From the NCBI RefSeq assembly GCF_000685215.1, contig NZ_ARYJ01000010.1, forward strand, positions 1 to 64,000: a stretch of 64,000 bases of DNA, given 5' to 3'. A model generated the notes under the pieces. That model did not search any database. It was not told where the DNA came from and saw nothing but the letters and a program-made list of their open reading frames with translations. Origin of the DNA: Hyphomonas jannaschiana VP2 (GTDB lineage: Bacteria > Pseudomonadota > Alphaproteobacteria > Caulobacterales > Hyphomonadaceae). The translations under genes and the position numbers were made by a program. Numbering within the stretch: the first letter of the stretch is position 1; every line of letters starts with the position of its first letter. Shown piece by piece: positions 26,835 through 36,664 of the stretch.

Positions 26835-27674
26835 TTATTTCTTCGCCAGTGCCTTGGCCTGTTTCACCCACTCATCGCGGGTAACACGTCCGCGTGCACC
26901 GATCTGCTCATCGAGCTTTTCGGCCTCGGCCTTCTTCAGCGCGGCCAGTTGGGCAAAGCTGTAGATACCGGCGGCGTTCAGCTTCTTGACCATTGCAGGG
27001 CCAACGCCGGTGATCTGCGAGAGATCGTCCGATGCTTCCGGCATCGCGACAGCAGCCTTCATCGCCTTGGAGGTCTTGCCGGCAGCTTTCTTCGCGGTCT
27101 TGGCGATGTCTGCACCAGTTTCGCCGGCCACAGCTTCAATCTCGGCAGACAGGCGCGCGATGCGGGCCTTAAGGTCCACCTTGCTGACGCGGTCTTTGGC
27201 GCTCGCGACCGTTTCGGCCACTTCGTCTTCAAGCTTCTCGATCTTGGACGCCAGTTTGGACGTCCGCTCGTTCATCTGCTTGACGCCCAGCAGATCGCGC
27301 ATGCGCTCCATGCGGGCCTCGAAGCGGTCATAGGCTTCTGCCTGGAACTGGCGGGCGGCCGCATTTGCCTTGGCGACGGTCTTGGTCGCCTTGGTGACGC
27401 GCTCGTCTTCGCCAAACCGGGTCTTCACATCGGACTCAATCTTTTCGCCGCGCTTGACCAGCTCATCGAACAGTTCGGTCGACTGTTTGTTGAACGTGTT
27501 GGCGTTTGCGAGCGCGGTATCATACGCCTTGCCATAGGCGCCTACGCCTGCAAGCCAGATCTTGTGGGCCATTTCGACGGATTGGGCTTCGATCGCCTTG
27601 GCCGTTTTCACGGCTTTGGCGCCTGCCTCGGATTTCTTGGTCTTCTTGGCTTTTGTTTTTTTGTCTTTTGCCAT
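26835..27674 (-). CDS. Phasin (PhaI/PhaF family) with C-terminal helix-hairpin-helix domain
   Basis: A 279-residue protein in three parts. Residues 1-30 are a Lys/Ala-rich basic tail. Residues 36-160 are a phasin helix of the Pseudomonas PhaF/PhaI type (HKIWLAGVGAYGKAY, heptad-rich coiled coil). After a Lys/Ala-rich linker (~185-215) comes a helix-hairpin-helix domain (216-279, ITGVGPAMVKKL with GVG hairpin). Phasins coat PHA granules; PhaF also binds DNA through a histone-like tail and partitions granules. Here an HhH domain occupies that place, suggesting nucleic-acid binding (inference). AAGGAG supports the ATG at 27674. Confidence 0.85.
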   Translation of the reverse strand: MAKDKKTKAKKTKKSEAGAKAVKTAKAIEAQSVEMAHKIWLAGVGAYGKAYDTALANANTFNKQSTELFDELVKRGEKIESDVKTRFGEDERVTKATKTVAKANAAARQFQAEAYDRFEARMERMRDLLGVKQMNERTSKLASKIEKLEDEVAETVASAKDRVSKVDLKARIARLSAEIEAVAGETGADIAKTAKKAAGKTSKAMKAAVAMPEASDDLSQITGVGPAMVKKLNAAGIYSFAQLAALKKAEAEKLDEQIGARGRVTRDEWVKQAKALAKK

Positions 27675-27814
27675 GGAAGTCACTCCTTCACGGGTTTGTC
27701 TATGGCACCAGAGATAAGGAAAAAGTCTAGAATCCGCATACTAATCGCCATAGCCCTTGATTGGCGTGGCGCAGCCTCTCTATGAATGCCCCATCAGAAA
27801 GAGAGGATTTCATT

Positions 27815-28519
27815 ATGAGCGCAGTCGACTATTCCGTAGATGGCCAGACCTATGAAGGCTATTTCCTTGCCCCCGAAGGCAAGACGAACCTGCCGGTCAT
27901 CGCGATCGCGCACGCCTGGGGCGGCCTCGGCGACAACGAGATCCAGAAAGCCGGCCGCGTGGTGAACGAACTCGGCTATGCCGCCTTCGCCATGGACGTT
28001 TACGGCAAGGGCAAGCGCGGCACGACCGTTGAAGAAAACCAGGCGCTGATGAACCCGCTGGTCGGTGACCGGGCCGAGCTTCAGAAACGCCTCGCCGGCG
28101 GCCTCGCCGCCGCCAAGGCCCAGCCGGGTGTCGACACGTCAAAGGCGGCCGCCATCGGCTTCTGCTTCGGCGGCCTCTGCGTGCTGGACATGGCCCGCGC
28201 CGGTATGGACCTGGTCGGCGTCGCCTCCTTCCACGGCCTGTTCAACCCGGCAGACAACATCCCGTCGCCGAAAATCAGCGCCAAGGTCCTGATCGAACAC
28301 GGCTGGCTGGACCCGATGGCCCTACCAGCCGACGTGCTGGCTATTGCCAAGGAGATGGGTGACGCCGGCGCAGACTGGCAGCTGCACGCCCATGGCCAGT
28401 CCTATCACGCTTTCACGACCGAAGGCGCGAACAACATGGACATGGGCACGGTGTACAACGCCGATGCTGACCGGCGCAGCTTCGCCAGCCTCAAACTGTT
28501 CCTGGAAGAACTCTTCTAG
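27815..28519 (+). CDS. Dienelactone hydrolase family protein
   Basis: A 234-residue alpha/beta hydrolase. The nucleophile is Cys117 in AIGFCFGGLCVLD, followed by an Asp in EHGWLDPM and a His in GQSYHAFTTEG, the Cys-Asp-His triad of dienelactone hydrolases. These hydrolyse dienelactone in chlorocatechol pathways, but most genomic homologues have unknown substrates. The ATG at 27815 follows GAGAGG; two earlier in-frame starts exist. Its TAG overlaps the phoB stop through CTAG (28516-28519). Confidence 0.88.
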   Translation: MSAVDYSVDGQTYEGYFLAPEGKTNLPVIAIAHAWGGLGDNEIQKAGRVVNELGYAAFAMDVYGKGKRGTTVEENQALMNPLVGDRAELQKRLAGGLAAAKAQPGVDTSKAAAIGFCFGGLCVLDMARAGMDLVGVASFHGLFNPADNIPSPKISAKVLIEHGWLDPMALPADVLAIAKEMGDAGADWQLHAHGQSYHAFTTEGANNMDMGTVYNADADRRSFASLKLFLEELF

Positions 28520-29202
28520 TCAGCGCGCAGCGCATACCCGGCAGACCGGACGGTGCGGATAGGATCGTCACCTCCGGTCTGCCGGAGCGCCTTGCGCAGG
28601 CGCCCGACATGAACGTCGACGGTACGAAGCTCGACATAGACATCCGATCCCCAGACCGTATCGAGCAGCTGCTCGCGTGAGAACACCCGTCCCGGATGCT
28701 GCATGAAATAATCCAGCAGGCGGAACTCGGTCGGCCCCAGGTGAATGTCATTCCCATTGCGAGTAACCCGGTGTTCCACCCGGTCGATCTCGATGTCACC
28801 CACGATCACCTTGTCGTCACGCAGTCCCGGCCGGATACGGCGCAGCACGGCACGCACCCGCGCCATCAGCTCCGTCGTCGAGAACGGTTTCGTGACATAA
28901 TCATCCGCACCCGTATCAAGCCCGCGAATACGGTCACTCTCCTCGCCGCGGGCCGTCAGCATGATGATCGGCAGGTTCGGGTTGGCGCCGCCGCTGCGCA
29001 CGCGGCGGCAGACTTCGATACCGCTGACTTTCGGCAGCATCCAGTCCAGCAACAGCAAGTCCGGCGCCCGCTCTTCCATCATCAGCAAGGCTTCCTCGCC
29101 GTCATTGGCGATGGCGACCTCATAATCTTCACGCTTCAGATTGTATTGAAGCAGCTCCGAGACGGCACTCTCGTCTTCTGCGATCAGCACGTAAGGTTTC
29201 AT
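28516..29202 (-). CDS. phoB: Phosphate regulon response regulator PhoB
   Basis: OmpR-type regulator: a receiver domain with acidic pair near the N-terminus (AEDES), phosphoacceptor Asp53 (LLLLDWMLP) and Lys in VTKPFS, then a winged helix (about 130-228; RTVDVHVGRLRKALR). It activates Pho-box promoters under phosphate limitation. The ATG at 29202 follows CAGGAG. It is last in the pst-phoU-phoB operon; the sensor gene phoR is not adjacent. Confidence 0.95.
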   Translation of the reverse strand: MKPYVLIAEDESAVSELLQYNLKREDYEVAIANDGEEALLMMEERAPDLLLLDWMLPKVSGIEVCRRVRSGGANPNLPIIMLTARGEESDRIRGLDTGADDYVTKPFSTTELMARVRAVLRRIRPGLRDDKVIVGDIEIDRVEHRVTRNGNDIHLGPTEFRLLDYFMQHPGRVFSREQLLDTVWGSDVYVELRTVDVHVGRLRKALRQTGGDDPIRTVRSAGYALRAD

Positions 29203-29233
29203 GTCATACTCCTGGCAAGCACCTTTCGGGCAC

Positions 29234-29911
29234 TTATTGTTTCGGGCGGTCCTGCTGCACCAGGTTTTCACCCGTGATCTGGAAGAAGACGAATTCGGCG
29301 ATATTCGTACAGTGGTCGCCGATCCGCTCAAGATTTTTCGCCATGAACAGCATGTGCGCCCCATCGCTGATCGAACGCGGGTCTTCGATCATGTAGGTCA
29401 GCATCTCGCGGAACAGGGCATTGTAATGCTGGTCGATTTCATCATCCGTTTCCCAGACAGCTCTTGCTTCAGCCGCATTACCCGACGCGTAAGCATTGAG
29501 CACTTGGTGTAATTGTCGCGATACCGGCCCGGCCATGCGGGCGACGCCGCTGCGCATCGCCGGTGACACTGCCGTGTCCAGGTTCAGCGCACGCTTGCCG
29601 ATATTCTTTGACAGATCTCCGATGCGCTCGAGTTCACCCGATACTTTCAGCGCAGCAAAAACAGACCGCAAATCGTGCGCCATGGGCTGACGGCGGGCAA
29701 TCAGGCTGACGATCTGCCGCTCGACTTCCGCCTCCATCCTGTCCACCTGCGGATCGCGGTCGATAACATCTGCAGCAAGGTCCAGATTGTTGTGCAGAAC
29801 AGCCTGGCAGGAGTCGACGATCATCTCCTCGACAATCCCGCCCATGCGCAGAATGTCTGCTGACAGACTTTCCAGTTCTTCGGTGAAAGCTGATACGATA
29901 TGATCTGACAT
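29234..29911 (-). CDS. phoU: Phosphate transport regulator PhoU
   Basis: A 225-residue all-helical protein made of two PhoU three-helix bundles with the metal-binding E/DxxxD motifs (LERIGDLSKNIGKRA and LERIGDHCTNIAEFV). It connects the Pst transporter to the PhoR kinase and represses the Pho response when phosphate is plentiful. It lies between pstB (6 bp) and phoB (31 bp). Confidence 0.96.
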   Translation of the reverse strand: MSDHIVSAFTEELESLSADILRMGGIVEEMIVDSCQAVLHNNLDLAADVIDRDPQVDRMEAEVERQIVSLIARRQPMAHDLRSVFAALKVSGELERIGDLSKNIGKRALNLDTAVSPAMRSGVARMAGPVSRQLHQVLNAYASGNAAEARAVWETDDEIDQHYNALFREMLTYMIEDPRSISDGAHMLFMAKNLERIGDHCTNIAEFVFFQITGENLVQQDRPKQ

Positions 29912-29917
29912 GGTGTC

Positions 29918-30736
29918 TTATCCGAAACGTCCCGTGATATAATCTTCCGTGCGGCGGTCACGGGGACTGGTGAAAATCTGGTCGGTGTCCCCCACTTCCA
30001 CAAGCGAGCCAAGATGGAAGAAAGCCGTACGCTGAGAAACCCGCGCGGCCTGTTGCATGGAGTGGGTCACGATGATGATGCAGTAACGCTTACGCAGATC
30101 GTCGATGAGTTCTTCGATCCGCGCCGTGGCAATCGGGTCCAGGGCCGAGCACGGCTCATCCATCAGGATAACTTCCGGGCGCACGGCAATGGCGCGGGCG
30201 ATGCACAGGCGCTGCTGCTGGCCGCCGGAAAGGCTCGTGCCCGCGAGGTTCAGCCGGTCTTTGACTTCTTCCCAGAGGCCAGCCCGGCGCAGGCTTTTCT
30301 CCACGATCTCGTCCATGTCTTCACGTCCCTGCGCCAGTCCGTGAATACGGGGGCCATAGGCAATGTTTTCATAGATCGACTTCGGGAACGGGTTTGGCTT
30401 CTGGAACACCATGCCGACGCGTGAGCGCAGCAGGACCGGGTCGATGGCCGGGGAATTGATGTCCTTCCCTTCCATCATGATCTCGCCTTCCACCCGGCAG
30501 CCTTCAATCGTGTCATTCATCCGGTTGAGGCAGCGCAGAAACGTCGACTTGCCACAACCGGACGGCCCGATCAGCGCCGTTACGGAGCGGTCGGCAATCT
30601 GCAGCGACACATCAAAGATCGCCTGCTTCTCACCGTAAAAGACATTGATGTTGCGGCAGGACATGCGCACCGACGCATTCGGTGCATCCGGCAGCACGCC
30701 GGTTTCAGCTGCAGAATTCCCGAGAGTCCCGTCCAT
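29918..30736 (-). CDS. pstB: Phosphate ABC transporter ATP-binding protein
   Basis: ATPase of the high-affinity phosphate importer. Walker [11 protein letters not shown]-loop [18 protein letters not shown], signature [14 protein letters not shown] and Walker [14 protein letters not shown] are all present. The ATG at 30736 overlaps the pstA stop by one base and has GGAG upstream, giving 272 aa; a longer reading from further upstream has no support. Confidence 0.97.
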   Translation of the reverse strand: MDGTLGNSAAETGVLPDAPNASVRMSCRNINVFYGEKQAIFDVSLQIADRSVTALIGPSGCGKSTFLRCLNRMNDTIEGCRVEGEIMMEGKDINSPAIDPVLLRSRVGMVFQKPNPFPKSIYENIAYGPRIHGLAQGREDMDEIVEKSLRRAGLWEEVKDRLNLAGTSLSGGQQQRLCIARAIAVRPEVILMDEPCSALDPIATARIEELIDDLRKRYCIIIVTHSMQQAARVSQRTAFFHLGSLVEVGDTDQIFTSPRDRRTEDYITGRFG

Positions 30737-32313
30737 CACCATCTCCGCTCGAATTTCCGGCGCAGAAATACAACTACGCCATTCATCGCTATCAGGAAGG
30801 CCAGCAGGATCAAAATGACCGCACCGGTCATCGGTTCCCAAGCCCGCTCGGCCTGCGTAGCCCAGGAATAGATCAGCACCGGTAGCGCCGTGGCCTCGTC
30901 GGTCGGACCGCGCGGCACTTCGGCGACGAACGCCACCATGCCGATCAGCAGCAAGGGCGCCGTCTCGCCCAGCGCCCGTGCCATGCCGAGAATGGCACCC
31001 GTCAGCATCCCCGGTGCAGCCAGCGGCATGACATGGTGAAACACGGTCTGCATCCGCGACGCCCCGATCGCGAGGGCGGCATCCCGGATGGACTGCGGCA
31101 CGGCCTTCAGCGCCGCCCGGGACGCGATGATCACCACCGGCAGGATCAGGAGCGCCAGCACAAGACCGCCCACGACGGGCGCGGAGCGCGGCAGACCAAA
31201 GGCTCCGAGGAACACGGCTGCACCAAGCAGGCCAAACACAATGGACGGCACCGCCGCCAGATTGTTGATATTCACCTCGATCAGCCCCGTGATCCGGTTC
31301 CTCGGCGCGAATTCTTCCAGATAGATCGACGCCAGAATACCAACCGGAATGGCCAGCGACGCTGTGACCAGCAATGTCAGCAGGGAGCCAATAATGGCTG
31401 CCAGCGCCCCGGCGAGTTCCGGCTGCGTGCTATCCGTGTGGGTCAGCAAGCTCCAGTGCGGCACGCGAAGCACCCGTCCGTCCGCTTTCAGGGCCAGCAG
31501 CCAGGCAATCTGCAGATCGCTGACCGTCCGCTCACTCTCCGGCGCCGGGATCAGGCGCGCCCGGGCCGGGTATGTGCGGAAATCCTGAGCAGTCCCGGTC
31601 AACAGCGTTCCAGTCACGCGGGATGGTGCCAGGCTGTCCAGCCGGATCGTCGACCTGCCAGCCGTCATCAGTATGGAGCCAGTTCCCGGCATTTCAGGCG
31701 GCTGCATGTTCTCAAGCGAAGCCGCCGCAATCAGGCGTGCGAACGTAGCCTCGCTGGTCAGGGTGACATTGCCCGCGATCTCTTCGGCCTTCACGCGGCC
31801 AACTGGAACGGTCAGGTGTCGCGCCGCAGCGCCCTTCAGAAACAGGTCGAGATCATCGGACAATGGAAGCTCGACCCGGCGTTTCGTGCCGATCTCAGCC
31901 GGTTTCCTGACAAGGTCCTTCGCGACAGGAAGCACGGCGAGACGGGTGACCAGGCCCAGCAGGTCGTGCCGCAGCGCAGGGCTGCTGGCCGTTTCCGGGA
32001 ACTCTGCCAGCAAGTCGTCGCGTACGAGACCGTAAACCCGGTCCACCGGTGGCGGACTGTCCGGCTGAACATCGCCGAATGTGTTCTTGTCGAAGGACAA
32101 ATCGAATGTCACGACATGATAGGTCGCGGCTGAAACGGCCTGCGTCGCGATGGATCCCAGCAAAAGCGTCAGCGCTGCCAGCGCGAAGCCGATGGCCATA
32201 CGGCCATACCATTTGAACCGGCGATCTGCCGCCCGGCGGCGGCGCAGCCGCTTCAGCACCCTTTCATTGGCGAAAGGCGCATTGGCCATCGGGGAGGTGG
32301 ACGGATCACTCAT
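30736..32313 (-). CDS. pstA: Phosphate ABC transporter permease PstA, with large N-terminal extension
   Basis: Inner-membrane permease subunit. The C-terminal ~260 residues hold the six-helix permease with the coupling motif region [27 protein letters not shown]. Before it, after a first membrane helix (about residues 40-62), comes a ~200-residue segment predicted to be periplasmic. PstA proteins with such an extension (DUF3333-type) occur in alphaproteobacteria; at 525 aa this one is long. The ATG at 32313 overlaps the pstC stop by 8 nt; a GTG three codons earlier is possible. Confidence 0.92.
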   Translation of the reverse strand: MSDPSTSPMANAPFANERVLKRLRRRRAADRRFKWYGRMAIGFALAALTLLLGSIATQAVSAATYHVVTFDLSFDKNTFGDVQPDSPPPVDRVYGLVRDDLLAEFPETASSPALRHDLLGLVTRLAVLPVAKDLVRKPAEIGTKRRVELPLSDDLDLFLKGAAARHLTVPVGRVKAEEIAGNVTLTSEATFARLIAAASLENMQPPEMPGTGSILMTAGRSTIRLDSLAPSRVTGTLLTGTAQDFRTYPARARLIPAPESERTVSDLQIAWLLALKADGRVLRVPHWSLLTHTDSTQPELAGALAAIIGSLLTLLVTASLAIPVGILASIYLEEFAPRNRITGLIEVNINNLAAVPSIVFGLLGAAVFLGAFGLPRSAPVVGGLVLALLILPVVIIASRAALKAVPQSIRDAALAIGASRMQTVFHHVMPLAAPGMLTGAILGMARALGETAPLLLIGMVAFVAEVPRGPTDEATALPVLIYSWATQAERAWEPMTGAVILILLAFLIAMNGVVVFLRRKFERRW

Positions 32314-33721
32314 ATTTTTCACGGAACCGCTTCACCACATTGATGGCGACCAGATTGAACAGGAGCGTCACAATGAACAGGACGAGGCCAAGCGCGAATG
32401 CCGACAGGGTCTTCGGGCTGTCGAACTCGGACTCCCCGGTCAGCAGCGCCACGATCTGCACAGTAATTGTGGTCAGATCGGACGTCGGATCTGTCGAGAT
32501 CTGCGCCCGCTGCCCTGCCGCCATGACCACGATCATGGTCTCGCCGATGGCGCGGGACACGGCCAACAACAGCGCTGCGATGATGCCTGGCAATGCAGCC
32601 GGTACAATCACCTGCCGCACGGCTTCGGATTTGGTCGCCCCCATGGCATACGCGCCGTCTCTCAGGGATTGCGGCACAGCCCGGATGACGTCGTCCGACA
32701 ACGAAGAGACGAATGGGATGACCATGATCCCCATGACGATACCCGCCGCGAGCGCACTCGTCGGCTGTGCCGCCAGGACAGCGCCGTCAGCCAGCCCCCA
32801 GGCGATCAGCATCTGATTGATCCACAGCGCAACCGACCGCACAGCCGGCGCGATCACCAGTAGCGCAAAGAAACCGTATACGACCGTCGGAATGCCCGCG
32901 AGCACCTCAAGGACCGGCTTGATAATCGCCCGCACCTGGCTGCTGGCATATTCCGACAAATAGATCGCGGCGTAGAGCCCCACCGGCGCGGCAATCATCA
33001 TGGCGAAGAAAGAGATCATGAACGTGCCGAAGAACAGCGGCAGCGCCCCGAACTCGGCATTTGTCTGCGCATTCCAGCGTGTGCCCAACACGAAGTCCCA
33101 CACCGGCACCTCAGAGAAGAAACGCAGGCTTTCGAACACCAGAGAGGCAACGATGCCGACCGTGGTAGCAATCGCGACCGCCGCGCACAGGAACAGGAAC
33201 CACTCGATGCCGCTCTCGACATGCTGGCGCGCCCGGAACCCAGGCGACAGGCACCGCCGCGCTACGAACATGCCCGCGACGGACAGGGCGCACGCCGCAA
33301 GCAGGGTCACCATGTTCACCGTGCCGCGGATTTCGCCGTAGCGTTCGGTCACCGTATCGAAGACCCGCTCTCCGCTCAGGAAGTCCGGCATGCGGGCCGC
33401 GCGGGCCACGGTGTCGAGATAGGTTGTCAGCTCGCCGGGCGTCAGGATCGAGAACCCCTCCGGCAGTTCGCTGCGCAGGATCGCACGCGAGGCGCCCTCT
33501 CCGAACAGCACATAGCCCAGTCCGATCAGCACAACCGGCACCAGGCTCCACATCAGAACGAAATAGCCATGCGCATTAGGGCGGGAGTTCGGATGGATGT
33601 CGCCGGAGAAGGAGAATTGCTCCGCCCGCAGGCGCCCGGCGATAAAACCGAAGGACGCGAGAGTCACTGCTGCCGCGAGGAGCAGAAAGTCCATTGGCAG
33701 GTGGCCCAACTCCGAGAGCAT
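32306..33721 (-). CDS. pstC: Phosphate ABC transporter permease PstC
   Basis: Inner-membrane permease partner of PstA. The C-terminal permease domain contains PVLEVLAGIPTVVYGFFAL and the coupling loop PQSLRDGAYAMGATKSEAVRQVIVPAALPG. The N-terminal ~170 residues add two extra membrane helices and a periplasmic loop, as often in alphaproteobacteria (471 aa in total). The ATG at 33721 follows CGGGGA. It is the first gene of the operon, about 47 bp downstream of a Pho box; pstS is not adjacent. Confidence 0.94.
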   Translation of the reverse strand: MLSELGHLPMDFLLLAAAVTLASFGFIAGRLRAEQFSFSGDIHPNSRPNAHGYFVLMWSLVPVVLIGLGYVLFGEGASRAILRSELPEGFSILTPGELTTYLDTVARAARMPDFLSGERVFDTVTERYGEIRGTVNMVTLLAACALSVAGMFVARRCLSPGFRARQHVESGIEWFLFLCAAVAIATTVGIVASLVFESLRFFSEVPVWDFVLGTRWNAQTNAEFGALPLFFGTFMISFFAMMIAAPVGLYAAIYLSEYASSQVRAIIKPVLEVLAGIPTVVYGFFALLVIAPAVRSVALWINQMLIAWGLADGAVLAAQPTSALAAGIVMGIMVIPFVSSLSDDVIRAVPQSLRDGAYAMGATKSEAVRQVIVPAALPGIIAALLLAVSRAIGETMIVVMAAGQRAQISTDPTSDLTTITVQIVALLTGESEFDSPKTLSAFALGLVLFIVTLLFNLVAINVVKRFREKYE

Positions 33722-33767
33722 CCAGTCCCCGTTCAACTGTCAGCTGTGCACCCCTTACTGGAGTGCC

Positions 33768-33785
33768 GCGACACTTATGTGACAA
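33768..33785 (-). promoter_or_regulatory. Pho box upstream of pstC
   Basis: On the minus strand TTGTCAC-ATAA-GTGTCGC shows the 7-4-7 spacing of the PhoB consensus (CTGTCAT-N4-CTGTCAC), with 5 of 7 bases matching in each repeat by eye. It lies 47 bp before the pstC ATG, a suitable place for PhoB activation from the -35 region. It also lies upstream of the divergent hslV. Confidence 0.6.
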
Positions 33786-33851
33786 AACGTGCCGACATTG
33801 CGGCCCAGTCGACTCCTTGCACCGGACGGTCTGATCGTCCACATCTCCGGC

Positions 33852-34412
33852 ATGACTGGCGCATCTGAAACCAACTCACCCGGCTGGCATGGCACGACCA
33901 TTCTGGCCGTTCGCAAGAACAACAAACTCGTCATGATGTCCGATGGCCAGGTGTCCATGGGACAGACGGTCATGAAAGGCAACGCCCGCAAGGTGCGCCG
34001 TCTGGCGGATGGCAAGATCCTGGCCGGTTTCGCCGGTGCAACAGCCGACGCCTTTACCCTGTTCGAGCGTCTGGAGACCAAACTGGAGCGCCACAATGGC
34101 CAGCTCTCCCGGGCAGCCGTGGAACTCGCCAAGGACTGGCGCACCGAAAAATACCTCCAGAAACTCGAAGCCCTGCTGATCGTGGCCGACAAGGAGGTCA
34201 CGCTCGTCCTCACAGGCTCTGGCGATGTACTGGAGCCCGAACATGACGTCGTGGCCGTTGGCTCCGGTGGCAATTATGCCCTCTCCGCCGCGCGGGCCCT
34301 GATCGAATATGAAGACGACGCCGAAGTGATCGGCCGCAAGGCCATGCAGATCGCAGCGGACATCTGCGTCTACACCAATGCCAATTTCACGGTCGAAACC
34401 CTCGACGTCTGA
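33852..34412 (+). CDS. hslV: ATP-dependent protease peptidase subunit HslV
   Basis: Threonine protease of the HslUV (ClpQY) proteasome-like complex. The catalytic Thr is in [11 protein letters not shown], about residue 15, so a 14-residue propeptide must be removed, as in other alphaproteobacterial Hsl[16 protein letters not shown] and [17 protein letters not shown] are conserved. The ATG at 33852 gives 186 aa, the family length; an upstream GTG frame adds non-homologous residues. hslU follows after 17 bp. Confidence 0.94.
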   Translation: MTGASETNSPGWHGTTILAVRKNNKLVMMSDGQVSMGQTVMKGNARKVRRLADGKILAGFAGATADAFTLFERLETKLERHNGQLSRAAVELAKDWRTEKYLQKLEALLIVADKEVTLVLTGSGDVLEPEHDVVAVGSGGNYALSAARALIEYEDDAEVIGRKAMQIAADICVYTNANFTVETLDV

Positions 34413-34429
34413 CCGGACACAAAGATCAC

Positions 34430-35734
34430 ATGACAGAACTCACGCCCCGCGAAATCGTCGCTGAACTTGATCGGCACATTGTCGGCCAGACCGGTGCAAA
34501 GCGCGCCGTGGCCATCGCCCTGCGCAACCGCTGGCGCCGCAAGCAGGCCCCGGAGAACCTCCAGGGCGAGATTACGCCGAAGAACATCTTGATGATCGGC
34601 CCGACCGGCGTCGGCAAAACCGAAGTGTCCCGCCGCCTCGCGCGTCTTGCCAATGCGCCCTTCCTCAAGGTCGAAGCGACCAAATTCACCGAAGTTGGCT
34701 ATGTCGGCCGTGACGTGGAGCAGATTATCCGCGATCTCGTCGAAGCCGCTGTCGGCATGATCCGCGAGCAGAAACGCGCCGGCGTGCAGCAGAAGGCGCA
34801 GGATGCAGCTGAGGAGCGCCTGCTGGATGCGCTTGTCGGCGAAGAGGCGCAGTCCTCTACCCGCGAAGTCTTCCGCCGCAAGCTGCGAGACGGAGAGCTG
34901 GACGACAAGGAAGTCGACATCGACATGCCGGAGACCGGTGGCCCGATGCAGATGTTCGATCTGCCCGGACAGGGCGGCTCCATGGGCATGATCAATCTGT
35001 CGGACATGCTGGGCAAGGCCATGGGCGGACGCACCAAACGCGTGCGCACCACGGTCAAAGACGCCTACAAGCCCCTTCTCGACGAAGAAGCCGACAAGAT
35101 GATCGACGAGGAGGCAATCTCCCGCGAGGCAGTGACGGCTGTTGAGCAGGACGGCATCGTCTTCCTTGACGAGATCGACAAGATAGCCGCCAAGTCAGAG
35201 CGCGGCGGCGCCGATGTCAGCCGTGAAGGCGTGCAGCGTGACCTGCTTCCCCTGATCGAAGGCACGACGGTTTCGACAAAACGCGGCGCCGTTAAAACCG
35301 ATCACATCCTCTTCATCGCCTCTGGCGCTTTCCATGTCTCCAAGCCATCGGACATGCTTCCGGAACTTCAGGGCCGCCTGCCGATCCGCGTGGAACTGGA
35401 AGCCCTGACCCGCGACGACCTGCGCCGCATCCTGGTCGAACCGGAAGCGAGCCTGATCCGCCAGTATGAGGCGCTCATGGCCGCCGAAGGCGTCACCCTT
35501 GTCTTTGAAGATGCGGCGATCGACAAGCTGGCCGACCTCGCCGAAGCCGTGAACAACAGCGTCGAGAATATCGGCGCAAGACGTCTTCAGACAGTTCTCG
35601 AACGCCTGCTGGACGAGATCAGTTTCGAAGCCCCCGAGAAAAAAGGTGAGACGATCGCCATCACGGCAGATTATGTGCACGAACGCGTCAGCGGTCTCGC
35701 CGCCGATGCCGACTTGTCGAAATTCATCCTGTAA
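34430..35734 (+). CDS. hslU: ATP-dependent protease ATPase subunit HslU
   Basis: AAA+ unfoldase feeding substrates to HslV. Walker [16 protein letters not shown], the pore-loop [13 protein letters not shown] region, Walker [13 protein letters not shown], and the sensor-2 [13 protein letters not shown] with C-terminal DLSKFIL are intact. The I-domain insertion (about 110-240) is present. Length 434 aa is normal. Confidence 0.97.
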   Translation: MTELTPREIVAELDRHIVGQTGAKRAVAIALRNRWRRKQAPENLQGEITPKNILMIGPTGVGKTEVSRRLARLANAPFLKVEATKFTEVGYVGRDVEQIIRDLVEAAVGMIREQKRAGVQQKAQDAAEERLLDALVGEEAQSSTREVFRRKLRDGELDDKEVDIDMPETGGPMQMFDLPGQGGSMGMINLSDMLGKAMGGRTKRVRTTVKDAYKPLLDEEADKMIDEEAISREAVTAVEQDGIVFLDEIDKIAAKSERGGADVSREGVQRDLLPLIEGTTVSTKRGAVKTDHILFIASGAFHVSKPSDMLPELQGRLPIRVELEALTRDDLRRILVEPEASLIRQYEALMAAEGVTLVFEDAAIDKLADLAEAVNNSVENIGARRLQTVLERLLDEISFEAPEKKGETIAITADYVHERVSGLAADADLSKFIL

Positions 35735-35743
35735 CGGACGGCC

Positions 35744-36550
35744 TTAAACCTTCACGTTCGACAACAGCTCCACCGTCTGGCCGTAGCCTTCGACGTCCGG
35801 GATGAACAGGCAGGGATTGCCGTCATCATCCTTGCCGGGCTTCGGCAGGACAGTCGGCACATCCATCGCGCCAAAGCGCGCCAGCGCGTCGGAGACGGAT
35901 GTCGCCAGAGTCATGCGCTTTAAATTCATCCGGGTCGGGAAGATAATCGTCGCCCGGCCATCGGCCTCCTGCGCCAGCGCTTCTTCGGCTGACAGCCACA
36001 CGGCATCGGTCGTCTCGCGCCCGTCATGGGCTGCGACCTGATTTTCGGGCGCCGGTGCGATGTAGAAATGCGTGTCGAAGCGTTTCGGCATCATGATCGG
36101 CGTGATCCAGTGGCCGAAATGCACGAGGCTGTCGAGCGCCAGCACGAGGTCATGCTCACGGATAAGGTCCAGGAAGCTCATCTCGCCCCTGTCCACAGCG
36201 TGCCGGTGTGGAGCAAGCTTGTCGGCAATGTCCGCGCCCACCAGCGGCGCCCCGGGCCCGCGCGCTGAGGCAGGCCGCGCCAGCAACAGGCCGCTTTCTT
36301 CATAGGCCTCCCGCACAGCCGCGATCCGGGCGTCCTGCTGGACAGGGCCGTAATCGCCATCGGTATAGGCGTCCCAATCGGCCCGGGAGTCGTCCGCACT
36401 GGCCTTACCGCCCGGAAACACCAGCGCACCCGCAGCAAAATCGATCTCATAGTGACGCTTCACCATCAGCACTTCCGGCGGGCCGGACGCGGCATCGCGC
36501 ACCATCAGGATTGTTGCTGAAAGTCTCGGTTCTGCGGGTGTCTTTTCCAT
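35744..36550 (-). CDS. NUDIX hydrolase (NUDT19-like)
   Basis: A 268-residue NUDIX-fold protein. The Nudix box is recognisable as GALVFPGGK followed, after an insert of about 25 residues, by AAVREAYEESGLLL with the metal-binding REx2EE core. The insert between the Gly and Glu parts, and the THFYIAPAP segment, resemble NUDT19/CoA-diphosphatase-like proteins. The substrate (CoA or a nucleotide derivative) is not determined. It converges on hslU with 9 bp between the stops. Confidence 0.85.
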   Translation of the reverse strand: MEKTPAEPRLSATILMVRDAASGPPEVLMVKRHYEIDFAAGALVFPGGKASADDSRADWDAYTDGDYGPVQQDARIAAVREAYEESGLLLARPASARGPGAPLVGADIADKLAPHRHAVDRGEMSFLDLIREHDLVLALDSLVHFGHWITPIMMPKRFDTHFYIAPAPENQVAAHDGRETTDAVWLSAEEALAQEADGRATIIFPTRMNLKRMTLATSVSDALARFGAMDVPTVLPKPGKDDDGNPCLFIPDVEGYGQTVELLSNVKV

Positions 36551-36664
36551 GGTGGTTCCCCCTATCGGGCAAATTTCATCGAAATGTGCCTCTGTTCTTA
36601 CGCGTGATCTTCAGCCTCAGCCCCTAGGGAAGGCAAGACCAACACGACAGATGAGCGGGACACA

